Shown here: positions 42,480-50,471 of the stretch, one piece after another
How the letters are laid out: every line of letters begins with the position of its first letter
How positions within the stretch are numbered: position 1 is the first letter of the stretch
Source of the DNA: DATARH01 sp035309005
GTDB taxonomy: Bacteria; Pseudomonadota; Alphaproteobacteria; ATCC43930; CGMCC-115725
DNA: 64,000 nt
Direction of reading: 5' to 3'
Assembly: GCA_035309005.1 (NCBI GenBank)
Contig: DATGFP010000015.1
Coordinates: 1 to 64,000 of the forward strand
The notes under the pieces: generated by a model
Databases searched by the model: none
What the model saw: only the letters and a program-made list of their open reading frames with translations
What the model was told of the DNA's origin: nothing
Position numbers and translations under genes: made by a program

Positions 42480-43445
42480 CTATTCCTGGGCGAGCGCCGC
42501 GGCGCAGCCGAGGAACGCCGGAAGGTGGTGGGTCACGACGTAGCACGGGATTGCCGCCAGATAGGGGCGCATGCGGCCCATCGCCTCAAACCGTTCGCGA
42601 AAGCCGCTCGCGACGAAGCGCTGGCCGAGCCGCGGCACGATGCCGCCCGCGATGTAGACGCCGCCCTGGGCTCCCAAGGTCAGCGCGAGATTGCCGGCGA
42701 CGGTGCCGAGCATCGCGCAGAACATCGCGGTTGCTTCCGCGCATAGCGGGTCGCGCGCGCCGGTTTCGGGGTCGGTGATCTGCGCCGCGGTGTATTGCGC
42801 CGCCGGCACGCCGTCGAGCGCCGCGAGGCTATGGTAGAGGTTGACGAGGCCCGGCCCCGACAGGCAGCGCTCGGCCGAAACGTGGTCGAAGCGCTGGCGC
42901 AGCAGTCCGATGACGGCGCTCTCGCGCTCGCTTGTTGGTGCCATTGTCGCGTGGCCGCCCTCACCGGTCAGCGCCCGCCAGCCCGAGCCCGCCCGCACGA
43001 GGCCGGACACCCCGAGGCCGGAGCCCGGCCCCAGCACACCGATCGCCGCTTCCGCGACCGGCGCGCCGCCGCCGACGGGCAGCCGGTCGCCCGCCGCCAA
43101 CCGGGGCAGCGACAACGCCGCCGCGGTGAAATCGTTGATGACGATGAGCCGGGCGAAGCCGAGCCGGTCGCGCAGGCTCGCGACCGAGAAGCGCCATGGA
43201 TGGTTGGTCATGCGGATTTCGTCGCCGGTCACCGCGGCGGCGATCGCCAAGGCGCCGCTCCGCGGCATCGCAAAACCGCCGCGCTGCGCCAGGTAGGCGA
43301 GGATCGCGTCTTCGATCGCTGCAAAATCGGCGCACGCGAAGGTGCTTGAATGCAGGATCGCGCCGTCGGGCGAGACCAGCCCGAACCGCGCGTTGGTTCC
43401 TCCGATGTCTCCGACCAGCCAGGTTTCGGCTTGCGAGCCGGCCAT
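42480..43445 (-). CDS. glk: Glucokinase
   Basis: 321 aa, ROK-distinct bacterial glucokinase family. ATP-binding GDIGGTNARFGLVSP at the N-terminus, VINDFTAAALSLPRL, GPGSGLGVSGLV, GEGGHATMAP, and YIAGGIVPRLGQRF near the end. Phosphorylates glucose to glucose-6-phosphate. Its ATG overlaps the otsA stop (TGATG), so trehalose synthesis and glucose activation are translationally coupled; glucose-6-phosphate is the OtsA acceptor. Confidence 0.92.
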   Translation of the reverse strand: MAGSQAETWLVGDIGGTNARFGLVSPDGAILHSSTFACADFAAIEDAILAYLAQRGGFAMPRSGALAIAAAVTGDEIRMTNHPWRFSVASLRDRLGFARLIVINDFTAAALSLPRLAAGDRLPVGGGAPVAEAAIGVLGPGSGLGVSGLVRAGSGWRALTGEGGHATMAPTSERESAVIGLLRQRFDHVSAERCLSGPGLVNLYHSLAALDGVPAAQYTAAQITDPETGARDPLCAEATAMFCAMLGTVAGNLALTLGAQGGVYIAGGIVPRLGQRFVASGFRERFEAMGRMRPYLAAIPCYVVTHHLPAFLGCAAALAQE

Positions 43446-44929
43446 CAGCCTGCCGCCCCACCCGTCAGGCCGGCCGCCAACGCATCGAGAAAGCGCTGCC
43501 GCCAGGCGTTAGCGTCATTGCGCCGCAATATCCTCATCATCGCGCTCCAGCGCTCGCGGCGCTCGCCGAGCGGCATCTCCAGCCCCTGCCACATTGCCTC
43601 TGCCATCCCCTCGCGGTCATAAGGATTGACAATGATCGCCGCGTCGAGCTCGCGCGCAGCCCCGGCGAACGAGGATAGCACCGGCACCCCCGGGTCGTCT
43701 GGAGATTGCGCGGCGAGATATTCCTTGACCACGAGGTTCATGCCGTCGCGGAACGGGGTGACCAGGGCGATCCGCGCCGCTCGGTAGAACCCGGTCAGGA
43801 TGCGATGGTTGAAGCTCTTGTTGAGGTAGCGCAGCGGCGTCCAGTCGAATTCGGCGTAGCGGCCGTTGATGTTGCCGGCGGCGCCTTCGAGGGTGCGGCG
43901 AATCTCGCGGTATTCCGGCACGTCGGAGCGTGACGGCGGCGCGATCTGCAGGAAGACGGTGTGGCCGCGGGCCTGCGGATAATGTTCGAGCAGGTGCGCA
44001 TAGGCGGCAAAGCGCGCCGGCAGCCCTTTCGAGTAATCGAGCCGGTCGACGCCGATCAGCAGCGCCCGCTCGCGCAGGCTATCGCGCAGCCGACGGAAGT
44101 GGCGCGAGCTCTCGGCTGCCGCCGCCTGCGCCGCGATCGCCTCGACATCGATCCCGACCGGAAACACCGCGGCCCGGAAGACCCGGCCAAAGCCTTGGAA
44201 GACGCCGCCGCCGAAGTTCTCGCCGTCGCCCCAGCGCAGCAGGCAATCGCTAAAGCTCTGCAGGTCCGACTCGGTCTGAAAGCCGATCAGGTCATAGGCG
44301 CACAGCGCGGCGACAAGTTCGCGATGGTTGGGCAATAGCCGCATCAATTCCGCCGCCGGGAACGGAGTATGCAAAAAAAAGCCGATCGGCTGCCGGCAGC
44401 CGAGCTGGCGCAGCGCCTCGCCAAACGGGATCAGGTGGTAGTCGTGCACCCAAACGAGGTCGTCCGGCGCCAGCAGCGGCAGCAGGGCGCGCGCGAAGCT
44501 GCGGTTGACCCGCATGTAGCCGGCGAGGTCTCGCCGCGAGTAGCCGAGCAGCGACGGCCGATAGTGGAACAGCGGCCACAGCACCCGATTGGCGTAGCCG
44601 ATGTAATATTCCTCGAAGTCGCACCGCGTCAGATCGAGCGTCGCTGCGGTGATGTTGCCGGCGGTTTCACGCATCGGCGCGCCGCTCGGGTCCTCGCTGA
44701 CCGTCCCACTGAAGCCAAACCAGATGCCGCCGGCGCGTTCGAGGGCGGCGCGCAGCGCCACCGCCAGCCCGCCCTGGCTGACCTTACCCGGCGCGATTGG
44801 GCCGACACGGTTCGAGACAACAACAAGGCGACGGGTGGCATGACCGGTGCGCGCGGCGCGCCCGCTTTCAGACGCCGCTTCGCCGAGCGGCGCATCCGCG
44901 ATCGTCCCGCCCTCTTCGTCTGTCGTCAT
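43445..44929 (-). CDS. otsA: Trehalose-6-phosphate synthase
   Basis: 494 aa from ATG 44929 (MTTDEEGGTIA). GT20 family: VVVSNRVGPIAPGKVSQGGL, VWVHDYHLIPF, DRLDYSKGLPARFAAYAHLL and RDGMNLVVKEYLAAQ are complete. Joins UDP-glucose and glucose-6-phosphate for compatible-solute synthesis. The first 30 residues precede the conserved core. It lies 86 nt after otsB and directly before glk on the minus strand. Osmotic or stress control is likely but no site was identified. Confidence 0.93.
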   Translation of the reverse strand: MTTDEEGGTIADAPLGEAASESGRAARTGHATRRLVVVSNRVGPIAPGKVSQGGLAVALRAALERAGGIWFGFSGTVSEDPSGAPMRETAGNITAATLDLTRCDFEEYYIGYANRVLWPLFHYRPSLLGYSRRDLAGYMRVNRSFARALLPLLAPDDLVWVHDYHLIPFGEALRQLGCRQPIGFFLHTPFPAAELMRLLPNHRELVAALCAYDLIGFQTESDLQSFSDCLLRWGDGENFGGGVFQGFGRVFRAAVFPVGIDVEAIAAQAAAAESSRHFRRLRDSLRERALLIGVDRLDYSKGLPARFAAYAHLLEHYPQARGHTVFLQIAPPSRSDVPEYREIRRTLEGAAGNINGRYAEFDWTPLRYLNKSFNHRILTGFYRAARIALVTPFRDGMNLVVKEYLAAQSPDDPGVPVLSSFAGAARELDAAIIVNPYDREGMAEAMWQGLEMPLGERRERWSAMMRILRRNDANAWRQRFLDALAAGLTGGAAG

Positions 44930-45015
44930 TCGCGATCCGCGCCCCCGACCCAATCAAATGCCGCTTCCCCGATCACCTACGGTTGAGAAACGGCCTCGCG
45001 ACAGGTACGTTCCGC

Positions 45016-45762
45016 CTAATTCAGGCCGGCGGCGGCGAGCCACCGTAACGTTGCGGCAACCGAGGGCAACGCATATGCGGCCGCGGTCTCGGGCCCTCGC
45101 GCGCCGACCCGAACCGATAGCCCGCCGCGACGGTTGATCTCGGCGAAGCCGTCTTCGTCGGTTACATCGTCGCCGAGGAACACCGGCCGGCGGCCGCAAA
45201 ACGGCGGCTCGGCGAGGAACGCCGCGATCGCGCCATCCTTGCCGCAGCCGCGCGGCAGTAGTTCGACCACCATCTTGCCGGCGATCAGTCGCAGGGAGCC
45301 GCCAACCTCGCGCAGCAATCCGGCAGCAAATTCGCTGACCTCGGCCGCTCTTGCCGGAGCCCCGCGGTAGTGCAGCGCGAGCGTCCGGCCCTTGTCCTCG
45401 AGCGCGATGCCCGGCCGCCGGCCTGCCCAGTCGGCGAGGCGCGGCCGCAGCCGGTCGATCGCCGCCGCCGCGGCATCGCCGGCGTTCTCGCCGCGCAGGC
45501 AGCGGCCGTCCGGGCGGCGGATTTCGGCTCCGTGCAAACCGGCCGCGGCGCCCCGCCACGGGCTGAACAGCCGGTTGAGGTCGGCGAGCCGGCGGCCGCT
45601 GACCAGCGCCATCGCGCCGCCCCGCTCGGCGGCGAGGCGCGCGAGCAGCTCCGGCAGGGCGTGCGGCACCTGCACCAGTTCCGGCCGCGGTGCGATCTCG
45701 AGCAAGGTGCCGTCGACATCGACAAACAGGGCGGATGCGCGATCGAGCGGCGGCGGCCTCAT
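45016..45762 (-). CDS. otsB: Trehalose-6-phosphate phosphatase
   Basis: 248 aa from ATG 45762. HAD fold with nucleophile Asp in LFVDVDGTLLEIAP, motif II MALVSGRRLADLNRL, and motif IV VFLGDDVTDEDGFAEIN. Removes phosphate from trehalose-6-phosphate. First gene of the otsB-otsA-glk operon. An in-frame GTG at 45810 would add 16 residues without conservation. Confidence 0.92.
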   Translation of the reverse strand: MRPPPLDRASALFVDVDGTLLEIAPRPELVQVPHALPELLARLAAERGGAMALVSGRRLADLNRLFSPWRGAAAGLHGAEIRRPDGRCLRGENAGDAAAAAIDRLRPRLADWAGRRPGIALEDKGRTLALHYRGAPARAAEVSEFAAGLLREVGGSLRLIAGKMVVELLPRGCGKDGAIAAFLAEPPFCGRRPVFLGDDVTDEDGFAEINRRGGLSVRVGARGPETAAAYALPSVAATLRWLAAAGLN

Positions 45763-45883
45763 TGCTTCGTCCAGCTGCCGGGACGACGACGTCGCTTGTG
45801 CGGCGCACACACGATGGCATGCCGATCGCCGGCGGCGGCCGGCGCGAAATCCCGCCGCTGGTTGCCATTTTTTGCGAGAGGGG

Positions 45884-45911
45884 TTGACTCTTGGCGCCGC
45901 TTAACTAAATT
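45884..45911 (+). promoter_or_regulatory. Promoter of the MmgR-like small RNA
   Basis: TTGACT (45884-45889) and TAAATT (45906-45911) are 16 nt apart. The form TTGAC-n16-CTAAAT resembles the promoter pattern I recall for ar8-type sRNA genes in rhizobia. Confidence 0.6.
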
Positions 45912-45916
45912 GTGCG

Positions 45917-46007
45917 CTGCGGTATGGATCACTTGTGGTTCTGCCGTACGTCTTCTAGGCGTTTCCTCCCTAAACTCGGGCCGCACTCAGGTGCGGCCCT
46001 TCTTTTT
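45917..46007 (+). ncRNA. mmgR: MmgR/ar8-like trans-acting small RNA
   Basis: About 90 nt between a good promoter and a strong intrinsic terminator, with no protein frame. It contains TTTCCTCCCT (45962-45971), the ultraconserved anti-Shine-Dalgarno-like motif of alphaproteobacterial MmgR RNAs, followed at once by AAACTCGGGCCGCAC and the terminator hairpin. In Sinorhizobium MmgR limits polyhydroxybutyrate accumulation; such CU-rich motifs normally bind ribosome sites of target mRNAs with Hfq help. The 5' end is estimated from the -10 box. It is antisense to the very end of the phhA frame. Confidence 0.72.
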
Positions 46008-46806
46008 GGGAGTTGGGGATGGTCGGTTTCGCCCGGGAGCACGGCGTCCGCGGCCAGCGGCGGCAACGCCGCGATCTCGCGATAGATCGGCGCGAAATCA
46101 GGACGGGTCGCGGCGAACAACTCGGCAAAATCGTTAATGACAAAGTAGGTCTGCTGGTAGCGGTCGATGCGATATCGCGTCCGCATCACCCGGCGCAGCT
46201 CGAAATGCAGCCGGTGGGGCCGCGGGTCATCGAGGCAATACACCGATTCGCCCGCGGAGGAGAGTATCCCCGAGCCGTAGATGCGCAGCCCCTCCGGCGT
46301 CGCGATCAGCCCAAATTCGACGGTGTACCAGTAAAGCCGGGCCAGAGCCTCCAAATGGCCGAGGCGCTGGGCCTTCAGCCCGCTTTCGCCGTAGGCCTGC
46401 AGGTAATCGGCAAATACGGGGTTCATCAGCATCGGCAGGTGGCCGCAGATGTCATGAAAGACATCCGCTCCTGCAGGTAATCGAGCTGGTCGCGTCGCCG
46501 AATGAAGCATGTCGACGGAAAGCGCCGGCGCGCCAGCAACCCGAAAAACACATCATCGGAAACGAGCCCGGGTACCGCGACGATGCGCCATCCGGTCGCC
46601 GATTCAAGGATGTCGCTGAGGTGGCGGAAATCCGGGATGCCGCCCGCCGCGACGCCGAGACATCCCAGTCCCTCGAGATATTTCCGGCAGGCGCGGCCGA
46701 TCAGCACATGCTGCTGGCGCTCGAACAGCAGTCGCCAGATCGCGTGCTCCTCGGCGCCGTAGCCCGCCCAGTTCTGCTCGATCAGGTAATCCCGCACCTC
46801 GCCCAT
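45929..46806 (-). pseudogene. phhA: Phenylalanine 4-monooxygenase with a single-base frameshift
   Basis: Reading from ATG 46806, MGEVRDYLIEQNWAGYGAEE through FIRRRDQLDYLQE is typical PhhA; then the frame is lost, and the next frame continues ADVFHDICGHLPML (iron His ligands), YWYTVEFGLI (iron Glu) and VYCLDDPRPHRLHF. One missing C near 46467 (GAGCGG where GAGCCGG is expected) explains the break. Intact, it would be about 292 aa and convert Phe to Tyr with tetrahydropterin. The last 30 residues run into the antisense of the small RNA and look unconserved, so the true end may also be affected. Assembly error is as likely as real decay. Confidence 0.75.
45978..46007 (+). terminator. Rho-independent terminator of the small RNA
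   Basis: Perfect 9-bp stem GGGCCGCAC / GTGCGGCCC with loop TCAG, followed by TTCTTTTT. It is one of the very few T-run terminators in this window. Confidence 0.85.
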
Positions 46807-46900
46807 CGCGCGCTCCGCGCCATCGGCACGATTGCCTTTCCTCGATTTATGAACGCCGCCCGGCCGCGTCAATTGCACACGCAACCACGCGCCTGCGCGC

Positions 46901-47800
46901 CTATTCGGCGGCGGCGCGGGGGAGCTTGCCGAGATGCTCTTCGATGACGCGGGCGAGATGCTGCATCAGCGCCGTCATCTCGGCCGCCAGCCGGGCGAAG
47001 CCGGGCTTTCGCTCGTAGCTGCGCTCGTCCATGTAAAGCGCCCGGCTCAGCTCGATCTGCAGTGCGTGGCGCCCGCGCCGCGGGCTGCCGTAGTGATCGG
47101 TCGTGAAGCCGCCGGCATAGGGCGCGTTGATCGCGACGGTAAAGCGGCGCTGCATCAGAAACATGCGCGCCGCCTCGACGATGTGCGGCGCGCAGGCGGC
47201 GCCGTGGCAGTCGCCGAGCACGATTTCGGCGCCGTCGCGGCCGCCGACCGCGCTCGCCGCCGACGGCATCGAATGGCAATCGAGCAACAGGCACCCGCCG
47301 AAAGCCGCCTCGGTTTCCTCGACCAGCTGGCGCAACGCATGGTGATAGGGGTGATAAAGCGCCTCGACGCGCTGCCTCGCCTCGGCAAAACGCAGCTTGC
47401 GGGCGTAGATTTCTTCGCCGCTGGCGACGATCCGGGCGATCGTGCCGAGCCCCATGCGGACCCGCGGCGAGCGCCCGTTGACAAAGTTCGGCAGCACATC
47501 GGCAAACATCGTCGGGTCGAGTTCCCAGGCCTCGCGGTTGACGTCAAGATAGGCCCGCGGGAAACGGGCCGCGAGCAGCGGCGCGCCAAGCCGTGGGGCG
47601 GCCGCGAAGATCTCGTCGACAAAACTGTCCTCTGAGCGCCGCAAGGTCAGCGGGTCGAGCCGCGACGAAGCGATCAGATCCTCGGGATACTCGGCGCCGC
47701 TGTGCGGCGAGGCGACGACGAGCGGCACGGCATGCCGCTCCGGGCGCTGCAAATCGAGCGCGCCTCCATCAGTCACGTACCGCCGGCCCCGTTGCTCCAT
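46901..47800 (-). CDS. N-formylglutamate amidohydrolase family protein
   Basis: 299 aa. Family motifs: PLVVASPHSGAEYPEDLI, SEDSFVDEIF, LLAARFPRAYLDVNREAWEL, LLDCHSMPS, and HALQIELSRALYMDERSYER. Zinc-dependent hydrolase similar to HutG-type deformylases of histidine breakdown, but there is no hut operon here. It is divergent from cpdR, a neighbourhood I recall as conserved in alphaproteobacteria, which suggests a role other than histidine use. A second paralog is at 61.98 kb. Confidence 0.85.
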   Translation of the reverse strand: MEQRGRRYVTDGGALDLQRPERHAVPLVVASPHSGAEYPEDLIASSRLDPLTLRRSEDSFVDEIFAAAPRLGAPLLAARFPRAYLDVNREAWELDPTMFADVLPNFVNGRSPRVRMGLGTIARIVASGEEIYARKLRFAEARQRVEALYHPYHHALRQLVEETEAAFGGCLLLDCHSMPSAASAVGGRDGAEIVLGDCHGAACAPHIVEAARMFLMQRRFTVAINAPYAGGFTTDHYGSPRRGRHALQIELSRALYMDERSYERKPGFARLAAEMTALMQHLARVIEEHLGKLPRAAAE

Positions 47801-47968
47801 GGGCCAAGCTTAGTGAAGCGCCGCGCCGCTGTCATCACCACCGCGGACAGCGATCACCATGATGGCGGGCGGGGCCGGTGCGTCGCCCTGCCTGTGCTTG
47901 CGCCGAGATCGCAGCTTATGGTTAATCGGCTGCCGAGCGGGCTCGTCCGCCGACCATACTGCGGTGCA

Positions 47969-48328
47969 ATGGCGCGCATCCTCCTTGCCGAAGACGACGA
48001 CCAGATGCGCGCCTTCCTGAGCCGCGGGCTGCGCCGCGCCGGCCATGCGGTCGATGCGGTCGCCGACGGCGATGCGGCGCTCGCGCGCGCCCATGGCGTG
48101 GACTACGATTTGCTGCTGGCGGACGTGGTCATGCCGGGGATCGACGGCATCGAACTCGCCCGCCGGATGACCACAAGGCAACCCGCGATCCGCGTTATGT
48201 TCATCACCGGATTTGCCGCCGTCGCCTTTCAGGACGACCGCCTCGCGCCGCACCGCCCGCGGATCGTGGCGAAACCGTTTCACCTGCGCCATCTGATCGA
48301 GGAAATCGAGGCGCTGCTGTCGCAATAG
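47969..48328 (+). CDS. cpdR: CpdR-type single-domain response regulator
   Basis: 119 aa, receiver domain only: acidic pocket LAEDDDQMRAFL, phospho-acceptor Asp in LLLADVVMPGIDGIEL, FITGFA (Thr/Ser switch) and VAKPFHLRHLIEEIE with the invariant Lys. Length and position beside an N-formylglutamate amidohydrolase gene match CpdR of Caulobacter, which when unphosphorylated recruits ClpXP to degrade cell-cycle factors. The longer frame upstream (from 47702) is a shadow. The ATG is chosen for the MARILLAEDD start common to the family. Confidence 0.85.
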   Translation: MARILLAEDDDQMRAFLSRGLRRAGHAVDAVADGDAALARAHGVDYDLLLADVVMPGIDGIELARRMTTRQPAIRVMFITGFAAVAFQDDRLAPHRPRIVAKPFHLRHLIEEIEALLSQ

Positions 48329-48412
48329 CGGGAGGGCGGCGCTGCGGCGCGGTGCCAAAATCCCACCGTTGCCCGGCGTCGCCCGCCCGACTTGCCGCAA
48401 AGGAAATCCGCG

Positions 48413-48904
48413 ATGTCGAGGATATCGCTGCTGCTGTTCGTCGCTGGCCTCTTGCTGGCCGGCACCGCCGCTGCACAGACCAGCGCCGTCGAGGTCACGG
48501 ACGCCTGGGCGCGCGCCACCCCGGGGATGGCGGATACCGGCGCGGCCTATCTGACGCTGCAATCGCCGGCCGACGACCGCCTGACTGGCGTCACGACACC
48601 GGCCGCCGAAAAGGCTGAGCTGCACGTGATGAAGATGAATGGCGGCGTGATGGAGATGCGTCCGCTCGCCGCAATCGATCTGCCGGCCGGGCAGAAGATC
48701 ACCCTCAAGCCCGGCGCGATGCACATCATGCTGCTTGGGCTGAAGGCGCCGCTGCGGGCGGGTCAGTCGTTCGCACTGACGTTGCATTTCGCGAAAGCCG
48801 GCACGCGCGAGGTGAGCGTCGCCGTCGAGAAGGCCGGGGCGATGGGAATGGGGGCTGGAACCGGCACGGCAATGCCGCCGATGGCGATGCCCGGCCAGCG
48901 CTGA
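48413..48904 (+). CDS. Periplasmic copper chaperone PCu(A)C
   Basis: 163 aa with a signal peptide (SLLLFVAGLLLAGTAAAQ). The copper motif H-x-M...M-x-M...H-I-M is present as LHVMKMNGGVMEMRPL and GAMHIMLLGLK. The C-terminus is Met/Gly-rich (GAMGMGAGTGTAMPPMAM), possibly additional Cu(I) binding. Delivers copper to the CuA site of cytochrome oxidase, together with SCO1 encoded 16 nt downstream. AAAGGAAA precedes the ATG. Confidence 0.88.
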   Translation: MSRISLLLFVAGLLLAGTAAAQTSAVEVTDAWARATPGMADTGAAYLTLQSPADDRLTGVTTPAAEKAELHVMKMNGGVMEMRPLAAIDLPAGQKITLKPGAMHIMLLGLKAPLRAGQSFALTLHFAKAGTREVSVAVEKAGAMGMGAGTGTAMPPMAMPGQR

Positions 48905-48920
48905 GCGGAGGTTCGCGGCG

Positions 48921-49550
48921 ATGGCTGGTACTGCGCCGAAATCACCCGGTTCGCCGCGTTTTGTCTTGATCGCGGCGGTTCTGGCCGGGGTCCTCGTAGT
49001 GGCATCCGGTACACTGCTCGGGATCGCCCTGCATCAAAGCCCGAAGGGGTCGGGCGGCTTCCTTGGCGGCGCGATCGGCGGCCCCTTCCAGCTCGTCGAT
49101 CAGAACGGTAAGCCGTTCACCGACGCCGACCTCAAGGGCAAGTGGCATCTCGTGTTTTTCGGCTACACGCATTGCCCCGATATCTGCCCGACAACCCTCA
49201 ACGAACTGTCCTTGGCCTTCGACAAACTGACGACAGAGCAGCGCGCTAATGTCGGGGTCGTATTCATTTCGGTCGATCCGGAACGCGACACGCCGAAAAT
49301 CCTCAAATCCTACCTTGAGAGCTTCGGCGCGCCGGTCGTCGGTCTGACCGGCAGCGCCGCCGAGGTCAAGCAAGCGGCCCAGGACTACCGGGTCTATTAC
49401 GCCAAACATCCGCTGCCCGGCGGCGATTACGAGATGGACCACAGCGCGCTGATCTACGTGATGGATCCGCAGGGCCGCTTCAACTCGACCTTGACGCTCG
49501 ACAGCACCGCCGAGCAAATGGCGGCGCGGCTGCGCAAGCTGGTGTCGTAA
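48921..49550 (+). CDS. SCO1/SenC family copper metallochaperone
   Basis: 209 aa. N-terminal membrane anchor (residues about 14-36), thioredoxin fold with the Cx3C copper motif in FGYTHCPDICPTTLNEL and the conserved His in YEMDHSALIYVMD. It also has VVFISVDPERDTPKILKSYL. Acts in the periplasm to metallate or reduce the CuA centre of cytochrome c oxidase subunit II. Paired with PCu(A)C in one transcription unit, a standard arrangement. Confidence 0.9.
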   Translation: MAGTAPKSPGSPRFVLIAAVLAGVLVVASGTLLGIALHQSPKGSGGFLGGAIGGPFQLVDQNGKPFTDADLKGKWHLVFFGYTHCPDICPTTLNELSLAFDKLTTEQRANVGVVFISVDPERDTPKILKSYLESFGAPVVGLTGSAAEVKQAAQDYRVYYAKHPLPGGDYEMDHSALIYVMDPQGRFNSTLTLDSTAEQMAARLRKLVS

Positions 49551-49601
49551 GCCTTCAAAGTCGACTAGAATCGCTGAGCGGCGTCGAAAGGGACCAGAGG
49601 A

Positions 49602-50348
49602 ATGCCGAGCCTGGATCCGCACGCAACCTATTGGTCGCAGAGGTACGATTGGAGCAGCCGCGGCGAGGAATGGAGCGCCACGTGGGGCGGCAGCGAAGCC
49701 CAATGGTTCGGCGCCATTTATCCGCGGCTACACCGCTTTCTGCCGGCACACGCCATCGTGGAAATCGGCCCGGGTTATGGTCGATGGACCAAATTTCTGC
49801 TGCCGCTCTGCGCGCATTACACAGGGGTCGATATATCGGAGAAGTGCATCGACGCCTGTACCCTATCGTTCTCAACAGCAACGCACGCCGCGTTTATCCT
49901 AAATGATGGCGTGTCGCTGGACAGCGTTCCCGATGGAAGTATTGACCTCGTGTTCTCGTTCGATTCTCTGGTCCATGCTGAGTTGCAGGTTCTTGCCGGC
50001 TACACGTCCCATATTTTGAGCAAGCTTACCGCAACGGGGGTCGCGTTCCTGCATCACTCTAACGCAGCGTCGGTTGGCGAGTTGGGTTGGGAGCACGGTC
50101 GCGGGCTTTCGGTGTCCAATGAAAACGTGGCAGAGTTAGTTAGTCAAAGTGGCGGAAAAATTCTCATACAGGAGATAATTAATTGGGGTGGTGGTGCAAT
50201 GCTCGACTGCTTGACTCTTTTTTGTCAAGAACGAGCCTACGCCGAGTTTGCCTCAATCAAGCTAAATAACCCCCATTTTATGGACGAAGCCGCGCTGATC
50301 TCGCAGTACCAAAGCTACTATTCGAAGCTTGGTCGGTTGAACGACTGA
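49602..50348 (+). CDS. Class I SAM-dependent methyltransferase, atypical composition
   Basis: 248 aa with motif I IVEIGPGYGRWTKFLLP, VDISEKCIDACTLS and LVFSFDSLVHAELQV. The second half has codons and base composition clearly poorer in GC than neighbours (many AAA, ATT, TTA), suggesting horizontal gain. No glycosyltransferase or polysaccharide genes accompany it, although similar methyltransferases are typical of such clusters. AGAGG precedes the ATG. Substrate unknown. Confidence 0.72.
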   Translation: MPSLDPHATYWSQRYDWSSRGEEWSATWGGSEAQWFGAIYPRLHRFLPAHAIVEIGPGYGRWTKFLLPLCAHYTGVDISEKCIDACTLSFSTATHAAFILNDGVSLDSVPDGSIDLVFSFDSLVHAELQVLAGYTSHILSKLTATGVAFLHHSNAASVGELGWEHGRGLSVSNENVAELVSQSGGKILIQEIINWGGGAMLDCLTLFCQERAYAEFASIKLNNPHFMDEAALISQYQSYYSKLGRLND

Positions 50349-50471
50349 CCCTTTGGATTGAGACCGACGGGCACGGTAGACGCGCTGTCGCCGGGCGCAT
50401 TGCCGGCGCGGTTGGCAAACGGCGCGTCGCGCAACATATAACGCGCATCCCGCAGCAGCCGCTTTGCTTTG

